A DNA stretch of 64,000 bases from Bedellia somnulentella (Eukaryota; Arthropoda; Insecta; Lepidoptera; Bedelliidae), in the NCBI GenBank assembly GCA_963576735.1, contig OY755177.1:9920001-9984000 (forward strand), read 5' to 3'. Below, in pieces: positions 1-12,900 of the stretch. The notes under the pieces were generated by a model, which did no database searches, was not told where the DNA came from, and worked only from the letters and a program-made list of their open reading frames with translations. The translations under genes were made by a program, and so were the position numbers. The number at the start of each line of letters is the position of its first letter. The stretch's first letter is position 1.

Positions 1-826
1 CGATGGTTTAACGTGCCGTGTCGTCACGAAAACACAAAATCATCTAAATTTTTGGAGCGAAGTTATTGAAACCTACAATATCCTATATAAGTAACACCCC
101 GGGGTGTGAACCTGAGACCACCGGATTTTGAGCCAAGTTCTACCTCTAGACCGTGGAAGAATTAATCGGACTAGTTGGCATGAAGATTTTAAAATAGCTG
201 TATTATATTTTTGGTATTTATAATTTACATGCATGTTAGAAAAATGCAACTTACATATTTTCAATGCCACTACCATTACATACACTTGTTGGAAATAGCC
301 ACATAATGCAACATTCTTCATTTACACGTATTTAACAGAATTTACTATGAGTATGAGTAGCATACATTAAGATATTTATTACTGACACAATACGTATATA
401 TACGTAGTATATTTATAAATTACTTTACCGAACTGGGATACAGTTTTATAAATGTGATCGATTATATTAATATCTATTGAAGTAAGTTTCGGTTAAACCG
501 AGTGGTGGTATTTCAGAAATTATAACGACAATGAAGAAATAAACATTAAAAATTACATAATACGAGTATATTATGTCATCCGAATTTATTTTTTTAAAAA
601 CTCGTTTGCTGTGCGAAGGCACAATACTATCGTTTAGACAATTTTCCTAGCTTTCAGCTATAACTTTTCGCAATTAAGAATTAATTATGATTCTTTGATC
701 TATGATGTTAAATTTAAGTGTATTCTTACTTAATATTTATTCAAAAGAATTATTTATTGAACTTAAAATAATATTTAATTTAAAAAGTAAAGTTTTTTTT
801 CAAACCCATCTTCAAATACTAATTAC
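1..826. other. Mostly plain AT-rich DNA at the window edge
   Basis: Positions 85-165 read on the minus strand like a tRNA-type SINE head (GGTAGAACTTGG... GGTTCACACC). The rest is AT-rich with no exon I can support. It should be intron 3 of OR gene A. Confidence 0.4.
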
Positions 827-990
827 CATGCAGCTAGCGTACAGGTTCCAAGTCCAAAGAGTAACTTTAAGTATTTTTCGCTTCTCAAACGCCAATATTC
901 AAAAAGTTGCCGTCTTTTCTCAGTAGAAATATCGAAGTTTGCCGACTCCATTGCTGAAGTTAGCTTTTTATATGAATCTTGGTGAGACAT
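827..990 (-). CDS. OR gene A exon 3
   Basis: The 164-nt exon has acceptor TATTCTCAG and donor TG|GTAATT. It encodes MSHQDSYKKLTSAMESANFD followed by ISTEKRRQLFEYWRLRSEKY and a hydrophobic LKLLFGLGTCTLAA segment (TM3). It aligns residue by residue with gene B exon 2 and has identical splice phases (0 in, 2 out). No further exon of this gene is visible between here and position 1. Confidence 0.82.
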
Positions 991-3900
991 CTGAGAATAG
1001 TTTAAAGAGTATTAAAAACTTATCTCTACGTCTTATCTGACTCACAAATAGATTCTAGAAATATATTAAATCGTTCTTATACAAATAAAATATAAATAAT
1101 AAAATACAAATCATAAGAACATCGGCTATCTAGATAAATTATACTGAATAAACATAAACATAAACGTTCACGCCGTTTATCCCCGAAGGGGTTGGCAGAG
1201 GTACCAATACTCCGTAACTCACATGGCAAGCGCCATCTAGTTTCCAGAGAAGGTACCCACGTTTTGCTTAGACAGTGTACTCACGTGATAGGGGGCAGGC
1301 CTATCGCCGTTTTAGTACGAATACACTGTCACATGACTAAGTACAACTCAGCCATGTGGGTTTCCTCACGATGTTTTCCCTCACCGTTAGCAACCATGAT
1401 AAATTTACTACACATATGACTTTAGAAAAGACAAATTGGTGTAGGCTCGTCCCAGGATTGGAACTCACGCCCTTCTGTTTTTCGGGCGGGTGTTCTACCC
1501 ACTGGACTATCATGTCGCTTATACTGAATGTATATGCAAATGTACATATTCTTACGGTTATAAGTCCGAAAAAGGGAATACAATTACGATACAATTTAAA
1601 ATACACACCTTCTTTTAGGAGTTGAGTGGGGAAATATTTTTTAAATAAGGTACTGTAACCCAACAATAACTTAAAAAGCACCTTAAGTCGGCTCTGACGA
1701 AACCCGCAAGAAAAAAATTTTGCTTTGGTCGTTAAGTAAACTATATTTGGCTGTAGTCTTAAAAACAGCACAAATTTTGAATTAAATAACAATACTGACA
1801 AGATGAAACCAATAACTAGACAATTTGTTATAATAAAAAACATAAAGAAAGCTACAAAACATTTAACAAAAACTAGGTCTAAAAACCACAAATAAAACGT
1901 ACCATAATCTGATATCGGTAGAAAGCGATGAGATGTATTAGTAGCACATTTGCGTTGTCAATGATCTTGTCGAGATTGGACGTCTCGCTGAACAAGTACC
2001 ACAGCTCACTGAGCACGAACAGTCCGATGGCGGTCTGGATCACGGCGCTGTATAACGAGTACAGACCTCGGTCGGTGCTTGAAAAACCTGGTTGGAATTA
2101 ATATTTTATTTTCCGTAAGATTGTTTCGTTAAGGTTTTTTAACGTGAATATGATTTATAAATGGTAAAAGACGACATTTATGGCCAAGTGGATATGTGAG
2201 CTTCTGATTCCGGAGGTCACGGATTTGATTATGTATAAAATAAATATGAATGTTCGTTTCTTATTCTTGGATTGTATTTATATGTGTATATTTAGTTTCC
2301 CATCTGACGAGTTTTGTGAAAATTGCCTTCGGTATTTATTTTTTATTTAACAAATTGTTATATACGTATTGTAAAGCGATGAGATGTAAAAGTAGCACGT
2401 TCGCGTTGTCAATGATCTTGTCGAGGTTGGATGTCTCGCTGAACAAGTACCACAGCTCACTGCGCACGAACAGTCCGATGGCGGTCTGGATCACGGCGCT
2501 GTATAACGAGTACAGACTTCGGTTGGTGCTTGAAAAACCTGGTTGGAATTGATATTTTATGCTCTGTAAGATTGTTTAGTTGAGGTTTTTTTGACGTGAT
2601 TATGACTTACAGATCTTATATAATTACATTGGATCTATGTTTCATGTTCTGTACACTTGTTTCATAAAGTACTCTTCTGTTAAGTTTTTTTGGGTTTTTT
2701 AGAAGGTAGCTAAGCCTATCCCACTCATCCTTTATTTTACAACCTTACTCTACTCAAATAGATGAATCATTTTCAATTCAAAAGCTCTGACAACCCTTTG
2801 GTATTTATGGCTTATGTGTATATCATTCATTACAGTTTGAACCCCCAAAAATAAAATAATATGTAATAAGGTATTCGTAACGTATTAGTACAAATCGGCG
2901 CTAGACTTACCTTAATCATGAGGTTTTTCACGGACTTACTAATCCTAATAACTCATCTAGGATGGGAACAGTTTCGAACAACTATTCCCACTGCACAACC
3001 AATTCGATTGTTGTTAAATTATTGGAAAAAACACTTTATCATTTCTCATAGTACGAAAGTGTACATATACTACATACATACATATACTCACGGCTATAAA
3101 TCCCTAAAAGGGATAGCCAGAGCTGAAGAATTGAAAATGCGTCAGCCACTTTTGGAATTTGAGAGGGGAAAAGATGATAAAATAGAGGTGTTTGGTGATG
3201 GGTCTCCAACCGCATCGCCCAAAAACCCCTTAAAAAGCCCCAATACCCTTAGATTCCTCTTACGTACACCTACGGGAAGAAATGGGATAGTGCTATTCTA
3301 AGCCGACACTACACAGCAAAGTGTGTGAAGATTTATTTTTATTTACCATAAACATATGTTATCAGATATTAATAAGCCATAAAAAGTAAAGCAAAATATA
3401 CTTAACATTAAGTAACAAATGTTACCTATTTTCAGAACAAAGAAAACTTATCTAATCAGAGCGGGAACCAAACGTAGTTCACTACAAAAATTGCTGAAAA
3501 ATTCCATGTCCCGACTTTTGTTGGTCTTACATTTGCTTCGCCTAAATTAGAGGAAATGCACTTAATCATTTATAGATTTTGACATTCTTCTTTTCTTCTT
3601 TATTTACTTAAGTTCTCAATGATTCAGAATAATTAATAAATTTGTCATCGCTTCTGATAAATATGTCGTAATTCTAAGCTTATATGTTGATTACCCATCT
3701 AAATCTCATGTATTAATACTCCATCAGTGAATAATAATTGGATTTTCTGGTTTAATTGCTGATCCACTGACCGCAGCTAACCAACGCAGACAGCGGTCGT
3801 CGGTGGCAATGTATCTGTCTATGTACCAAAACAATGCTGAATTTCCAGGAAACATTTTCCATATTTAGAATGTTTTGTTTTTTTGTTTATGAAAACCTCA

Positions 3901-6900
3901 TGTGATGATTACTTTCATACGATTATATACATACATATAGATTATATTCGCGCAGTTAATTCCCATTGGGGTAAGTAGTAATATGTAGACGAAGCTAGAG
4001 AGGTTTGCCAAGGTCGTACGAAGTGGCGATCGTTATTCTCTGCCTACCCAATGTGGTGATTATTACTAATAAATAAAGGAAAGAAAAATTTCGACACCGG
4101 CGGGGATCAAACCCACGACCTACTGGTATACATCCCGTATACGGGGGTATAGTAATATTCCACATTTGATTAAAGATATAAGCAGTGAAATATGTCCTTA
4201 AATATTTAAACAAGTACGATTGATAATTATTATAATTCTTTATTCAGATAACTAGGATCCATTGTGTTAGTAGACATATTAAAATACAGTGGGTTAGTAA
4301 GTACTTACAAATAATAATAACTTAACACTAATATTTAAAATAAACCTATTTATTTATTTAGGCTGACATGTTTGACTACCCAATGTTTATACATTGGGCA
4401 GTCAAACCGGTCAACTATTGTACCAAGGATGGTCTTGGCGCTCTCGCGTGTCCTGCGGTAAATTGAGGCGATTCTTTTACGCATTATACCATAAAAGTCG
4501 TCTGTATGCGCTTCGGCGAACATCGTTGACGCACTGCAGTATCGCGGCAGCCCCAACAACATCCAGAATACATTATTATATTGCACGCGCAGTGCATTGT
4601 AGGTCTTCTGCGTATAGCTAATCCACAGGCTGCAGGTGTAGAAAGCTTAACAATAAGCCTTAAATAAAGTTATCTTTACTTGATTTGAACACCTAGCAAA
4701 CCTGCGGGCCAACATGTTGCCTCTGACCGCCATCGCCCTGCGCTCACGCTCAATATCGAGATCATCCTTTTGATCCTCAGATACAATATGACCCAAGTAT
4801 TTAAATTTTGCCACTCTTTTGAGGTCTTTCCCATTTACATATAATGACAAAAATCCCAAAAAGTGGTTGTCAAATTTTCAAACTAAGTATTTCTTTAACT
4901 GAATAAGAAATCATTATCTAGAAGGTTGAGTCAGAAATTCAAAATAGCATACATACCCTTTTTCCAAAAAAAAATAAGAATAAGAGATGGTATGAATTTA
5001 TTTATTTATTTATATAAACAGGGTATACCAGCAGTAAGCACAACAGACATAATTGTTGATTATTTTACATAATAAAAATTTAGTTGCGAAAACCATTAGA
5101 GGCGTACAGGGTTGTGTAGCTTCCCCATGGCTCTTCAATTTGTTCATAGATGACTGTTTAACAGAGTTGCGTGAAAGTGATTATGGATTGAGAATGGGTG
5201 GATTCATCATTAAATGCCTCTTATATGCCGACGATCAAGTGCTACTTGCATCATCGGTGGAAGAGCTGCAAGAGATGATGAATATTGCATGTGCGTCTTT
5301 TGAAAAAAAGGGAATGAGGGTGAATGTGGATAAAACAAAAACTATGGTTTTTGAGAGAGAGGTGAATATGACCGAATGCGTAATTGAGATTAATGGTAAG
5401 AAAGTGGAACAAGTGAAAGAGTTTGTATATTTGGGAAGTTTGTTTACTAGGGATGGAAAGTGTGATGAAGATATCGAGAGAAGAGTGAAAAAGGGTAATG
5501 CGGTAAATGGAGCACTGGATAGTCTAATGTCTAGTCAGTCGGTGTCTGAAAAGACCCGAATGGCTGTGCATGATGCTGTCCTCGTTCCTACGCTTATGTA
5601 TGGCAGTGAATGTTGGGTGTGGCAGAAGAAACATAAAAGTAGAGTGAATGCAGTAGAAATGAGATCCCTCAGAAAAGTGTGTAATGTAAGGTTATGTGAT
5701 CGTGTGAGGAATGATGTGATTCGTGAAAGGTGTGGTGTAAAAGATGATATTGTAAGAAAGATAGAAAAAGGAATGTTGAGATGGTTTGGGCACATAGAGA
5801 GGATGGATGACAGTAAATTGGTGAAAGAGATATATAGAGCCAATGTGGAAGGTAATGTTAGTAGAGGACGATCTCGGAGGACACATTTGGATCAAATAGA
5901 AAATGTGCTCAAAAAGGCAGGTGTCCGAAGTATGAAGAATAAAAGAGCATGTATGAAAAGATTGATGGATGTAAACGAAGCCAGAGAGGTTTGCCAGGAT
6001 CGTACAAAGTGGCGATCGATAGTCTCTGCCTACCCCAATGGAAACTAACGGCGTGAGAATATGTATGTATGTATGTACGACATTGTCAAATAATATTATC
6101 TTAACAACAACACTAACTTAAAACTAAAGGATCTAAACATATAATTTTATTGTAACAATAATTAAACAAGAAAAGAATATATAACATAGTTAAAATAACA
6201 CGATGGGAAACAGAATTAACACAGTTAACAAATATTACTATTTCTGACATATTTTTTTCTTAAACAAACTGAAGGAGTCATGAAATATTACGGGAAATGA
6301 AGGCTAGGTGAAGAGTAATAGATCTTTGTATGCTTTCGAGTCGTTGTGAGTGTACGGAATAAGATGGACTCCAAGCAGCAGAAGAAAATTCCAAATGACT
6401 CCGCACAAGAGAATTATAGAGTAAAATTTTGGTCTCGGGCTTAAATTCATTGCTATTCCGTTTCACAAAACCTAGCATTTGTGCTGTTTTTTAGGTCATA
6501 TTATCAACTAGTGGACCGGCCCCGCTTCGCACGGGTAGCGTAGTTTTGAAAATATCGGAGGTTTCTTCAATCACTGCTCAAGAGTTATGAAATTAGCGCC
6601 TTTATTACAACTTACAGCACTCATGTCTGAATATAGTGTAACTTTGTGATTTTGAAAGCGCTTTTATGAACGGTTCAGATCAGTATCTTTGAAATTAAGC
6701 TAATTTTTAGGTTTTAATTGATGCAACTACTGGCGCCATCTAGTACGTAATATGTAAATTAGTAAGGATTTGGTTATGATCGCGTGCGACTATTATGTTT
6801 CATGTATAATTTTTGTGTTTTTGTACCGATTTCTATGATTCTTTTTTTATTGAGTAGGTTATAATGTGAACTTTTTAAATAAGGGTGATTGAGAGTATTA

Positions 6901-9900
6901 TAAACGTAAGAGAAAACAAATATAATCAGAATGCTCCGAACTGCTAAGCTATCAGGAGTTACACGTGTTGTTGTGAGTCAACCATAAAAGATAGACATAT
7001 GCTGTTTAGGAATATTTTTTAGACAATTTTATGTAAAATATTTCAGCCATACGCGATTTCTATGTAACTTCAACCATTAAGGCTGCACATGCGACGGAAG
7101 CTTAAAAAATGGAGTAATTCTCCCATTTTCCCAAAATTTCCCAAAATTCCCCTTCACTACTCTGCTAAAAAGTATACTATAACCTGCCTAAGAGTATGAA
7201 AAATAATTGTGCCAAGTTTCGTTGAAATCCGTTGAGTAGTTTTTGTTTCCATAAGGAACATACAAACCGACAGACAGACAGACAGATAGACAGACAAAAA
7301 TTTTACTGATTGCATTTGTGGCATTCGTATCGATCCGTAATCACCCCATGATAGTTATTTTGAAAATATATTTCATTTACAGAATTGACCTCTCTACAGA
7401 TTTATTATAAGTATGATGAAATTGATGAATGATGTAACTCGACTACAACTGTTATAACTAATTTTATAAACTCATGCATTACTAGCTCCACCTTTCCTGA
7501 TAGCTTTAAAATGGTTTAATTAGGCCGATTCACAAGAAAGGAAGCTCTGAAAGGAAGATCTGTGTACCTGTTCGCGGACGACACCTGCCTGATAACAGCT
7601 GATCATGACGTGGCAGTGGCACAGAGGATGATGCAAGAAAACTACGACGCGCTGTGTTCGTGGACCCCCGACTTGGGTCTTTCAATAAATAAGGAAAAAA
7701 CAAAGCTGATGCATATCCATTCCCCATATCTTAAAAGTAGTGTAAGCTTATAATAATGAGTGTGCTATGATTGGCTATTATACTGTATAATTTATACTAT
7801 TTATAATTGATAAACTGTATAGTTTTATTGTGTAATCATATTATTTACCTATTTAATAAGTATTAGTGGTATCGTGTATGAATAATGAGATACTTGTTTG
7901 ACTTTACTTCAAAACAGCTCACGCTGATTAAAATAATGATTGTAATTAAATCCATAATTTTAGTAAATACTCATTTCTAAAATGTTATTATTTATTTATA
8001 AATGAGTTATAATAATGATTATGTAAATTTGAGTAAAGTATTATTAATAAGACTGTCAGTTGATTTGAGGTTAGGTAAGGTATAAATATACGATCTCTGT
8101 TTTTGCGTGGGCAATTGTCAGTAGTCCGTTGTATCGGCAAGTGGTTGTGAAAGATGAAATTATACGAAGTGTACCGCTATTTTGGGTTTTTATTTCAAAA
8201 CCTCCACACTCCCTGAAGTTGACCCTACAACTCAGAAGTGAGGATAGGCGAAAAATATCACGTTTTTCGTACTGCGCCTACGTAAGTACCCTGTTCTTTT
8301 TTTTGTGTTTGCGTAATTAGAATCCTTGGTATGTTGAAATTGCCTTCTTCTTTATAAAATAGCATCCATAAACAGTCGTAAATAATAAAGTCTATTTCAA
8401 TTGAAGGCAAGAAAGTATTTTAAAAGAATTTTCATTTATTCTCAAAAACATAGGGGCGATACATAAGAGTGTTAATCTGTTACATACTTGAGCCTGATAT
8501 CTAGTCCTTTTTTTCCCGATAGCTCAGATTGTTTTTTTTTTCAAAGCTACTGTTTGTCAACTTATCGATCTGAAGATTGGTATAGAGCTCTGATTATCGA
8601 ATAATATTGAAATGTTGGATCGATATACCGTATAGTGAATTTTCTAAAACATTTTTCGTTTATGATTGTGAGTACACGTGCGAAAACAGTACACTTTGAA
8701 ATTATGACATATGGCATTACAACATCTGTTTAAAGCATTACATGTGATGCTACGATCTAACAATTCCTACTATCAGGCGTGTGGTGTTGTGTAATTAATT
8801 AAATATTTCGTGTAATGGGAATATAAATATATCACATGAGGTAGAATAGCAGTGTTATAGGTAGTTATAGAATTACGTGAGCGAGTAAGACGGGATTAGA
8901 GAAGAAATGTATCCATTACTTTTTAAATATTTATACGTTTTTGAATAAAGTTATTTTGTCATCATACTTTTACTCGCGTTTATTTAACTCAAGTGTGGTC
9001 CAGGCTTAGGACTAGCAATGTGCATGGATTCATTTGATGTTTACAAAGATTCGAAATGTATGTCAAGATAACACGATTTTAAATATCAAACAATTATCAA
9101 AATCAATCAATAAATTATATTGAACTTGATTTTAGAAATAAATTGAATGTCCCGGTGCTAATCCAAAATTATGAAAACTTAATGCATTAGTTGTAAACCT
9201 AGAAAACTACAATTTGATTTTAATGTAGTAAGAGTTTTAGTTACACTGAATTAAATAAAATACATGCCTGAGACGAATGTTGACGGGATTCATCGATGTT
9301 AACCGAACTCTTTGAATACAATTTAAAACTTTTTGCTATTATAATTAAAACAACTATTGACTTTAGGATATTTTTATTGCTATCGTTTTAAGTATCACTT
9401 TCATTTGCTTACCCATACGTTCGTTACCGATCAATCACGCGGCATCACACTGCAGTGCTCTATGGTAGTGTAATGGAATGAAATGTAGTGCCATGCTAAG
9501 TGTGATGTTTGGAATGGTCGAGTAATGTGTAATGCATTGCTCGCATTGCTTACACCATGCCTGGTTGTGAGTATCCAGGTTGTTTTTTATATTTTGTACA
9601 ACTCAACTGCAAACTTAAAGATATTTTCTATGAATATCCGAAGCATATACAAAAATTTTGATAGCTTGCAAATCTTGCTTGGACAACTAACCTTGTCACC
9701 CGATATTATTGTTCTAACAGAATGCTGGCTGAATAAAACGGCAAACATCCCCAAGTTGTCTGGCTTCCAAACATTTGCTACTCGTAACAATCGAAACCAA
9801 AATGATGGTGTCATCCTTTATTTAAATAACAAATTAGCCAATACAAAAGTTAGTGAGATAGAGCTTATGGACTGTAATTGCATATCTGTCAATATTGATC

Positions 9901-12900
9901 AAAATCTATGCCTTCTAGCAATATACCGATCTCCCTCTTTTAGAAGAGCGGATAACTTCGTTGAAGATCTTTCTAAGTTATTAGACAAAATTAGTAGTAC
10001 TAAAAATATTCTAATTGTTGGTGATATCAATATTGATATAAAAGAAGGAAACACTGATGTAAACTCCACAGATTATTTGACTTCCTTGGTTTACTATGGT
10101 CTTTTACCCGCTCACACATTTCCAACTCGGGCTAACAATTGCCTCGACCATATAATGATTAAATCTAGTCCATCTCACCAACCACCTGTGGCTATTGTCC
10201 TTCCTGCATCTATTACCGATCATTCTCCCGTCATTTTTCAAACCTACGGTAATCCACACACAAGAAAAAACAAAGGGAAACGCTCCTTCATACATCTAGA
10301 TTACTCAAAGATTTCCGAAGATATTTCATCTGTCAATTGGGATGACGTACGGGATTGTCATGATGTGGACCAAGCAGCTGACCTTTTTCTTGCCTCCATC
10401 ACAAATATTATTAAAAGAAATAGCCAGGAAAAACTCATCACAAGATCAAATAATACAATAAAACCATGGATCACACCAGGCCTATTGAAATCCATCCGCA
10501 ATAGAGATAAACTCCACAATAAGGCTAGAAAAAATCCTGACAATATTAATCATGTAACATTTTATAAATCGTATAGAAACTATTGCAATAATTTATTAAA
10601 AACATTAAAAAGAAACTATGAAAGAGACGTTCTTCAAAAAAATTGTAAAGATATAAAAAAAACATGGACTACCATCAAAAATATTTGTAATTTCCCCCAA
10701 AAAACAAACCCTGCAGATAAATTGCTAACTAAAGACATATCTATAACAGAAACATTATCGTCCATTAATCAATATTTCACTGAAGTAGGAAGCCAATTAG
10801 CCAATAACATCTTGGCTGCAACCAATAAATCAGAGCAGTCCTTGGCATCCCATTATAATCTTTGTGGTAAACTCCCCAACTCTTTTGGTATTATTCCCCC
10901 AGACTCAAAGGAAATCTCCATTATAGTTAAACAACTTAAAAATAGCTCTTCGCCAGGCTGGGATGGAATCACATCGAAAATTTTTAAACAATCTTTATCC
11001 ACTCTTCTCTCTCCACTTACAAAACTGTGCCAGATGAGTTTCCACGTTGCCTCAAAAGGTCCATTGTTGTCCCGATTCATAAAGGCGGAGATGAAACTCA
11101 AATGGTAAACTACAGACCTATCTCCTTATTACCATCACTTTCTAAAATTCTTGAAAAGCTTATGAATCAACGTCTCACAAGTTATCTTGAAGCCATGAAA
11201 CTTCTATCTTCCAACCAGTTTGGCTTCAGAAACGGAAAATCAGTAGAGCATGCAGTATCAGAACTTGTGAACCATATTGTAAATATTCTCGACAGGGGGG
11301 ACAAAGCAGTTGGTGTATTCTTGGACATGGCTAAGGCTTTTGATACTGTTTCCATCCCAATACTGCTAGCCAAGCTAGAATCTCTTGGAATACGAGGGCT
11401 TCAACTCGACTGGTTTAGGAGTTATCTGTCAGAAAGATCCCAAAGAGTAAAAATTAATGGTGGGTGTAGCGCTGAAAAGGGTATAAGATTTGGAGTGCCA
11501 CAGGGGAGTATTCTAGGCCCAACTCTATTCTTGATCTATATCAACGACCTATGCGACCAAGTACTGCACAAAGGAAAAATAATAACTTATGCTGATGACA
11601 CAGTCCTAATATTTCACGACAAGGATTGGGCAAGAGTGGAAAAGAACGCAAATGACGGATTGGACACAATTGCACGTTGGCTTCAAAATAATCTTCTGAC
11701 CGTTAATATCTCTAAGACGAAATTTATTAACTTCTCCATTAAAAAAACCACTCAGCCCAAGCGTCCCCTAAATTTGATAATTCATAATTGCGACAACTCA
11801 AAACCTGACAATTGCGACTGCAGTCCACTCTTATGCGTAACGTCAATTAAATACTTGGGAGTGACTATAGACAATTTCCTTAGGTGGACTGACCATATAA
11901 ACCAAGTCTCGGGTAGAATCAGAAAACTTGTCTACACCTTCAAGTCCCTGAGACATGTAAGTTGTATCAAGACACTTAAAATGGTATACCTCGCTTTGGC
12001 ACAGTCAGTTCTCAGTTACTGCATAACTGTCTGGGGCTCAGCCTTAAAATGTCATCTGATACCATTGGAAAGAGCACAGCGGATCTTACTTAAGGTAATA
12101 TATCATAAACCAAGACGACATTGTACAAGCACCTTATACCGGGAATGCGGCCTACTCACAGTTAGACAGTTGTTTATTAAAAGTGTAATTGCAGTTCAGC
12201 ATACGAAGGCTAACTCTTCGATGATATTAACATGCAATAATAAACGTCGGAGTGATATTGTTTTTAAATGTATACGTACTCGCACCAATTTCGGCAAGCA
12301 TCAGTTTGAATACATTGGCCCTTTTCTATACAATAGATTGAGTAAAGATGTTTCGATTGTGCATCTCAATAAAATGGATTTGCTCAGGACTGTAAATACC
12401 TACCTTTCAGAATTAAATTATATTGAAACCGAATCTCTTCTTAAAACCATCACCTAAACACTATAACACTAAATCTCCCAAACCTCCAACAGACATATAT
12501 TCACACACAACACTCACACTCATCATACACACAAAAACACTTTACTTACTCTGAAGGATGTCCTTATTTTAATATTATTTTAATATTGTTTTCTATTTAA
12601 TTTTAATTTAATTTAATTTTTAATTTTAATTTGTATGTTTCGATAAGTTATTAAGTTATTATTATTTCTTTTTAAATTTTATTCTTATATTCCTATCTTT
12701 ACAAAGTTTTACGAAGTTGAACAAGCAACCGTTGTATTTCCCTATGACCCTTTCTTACAGGTTTAACCTAGTAAAGGGAATAGAGTCTTCCATACGGCTT
12801 ATTATAAATTGTATAAATTCTTCGTTTATAACAAATGTGATGAAGGTTATATAAGCCCATTTGTTCTTTTTTTATGATGTTTCAATAAATAAATTATTAT

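Noticed and set aside
1337..1891. A 184-codon minus-strand frame as a gene
   Set aside because: Its C-terminal part is SINE-a read backwards and the rest is AT-rich with no conserved feature.
2250..2552. Plus-strand 100-codon frame
   Set aside because: It is the antisense of the duplicated OR exon 2.
5535..5895. Minus-strand frames of about 100 codons
   Set aside because: Antisense of the RTE ORF.
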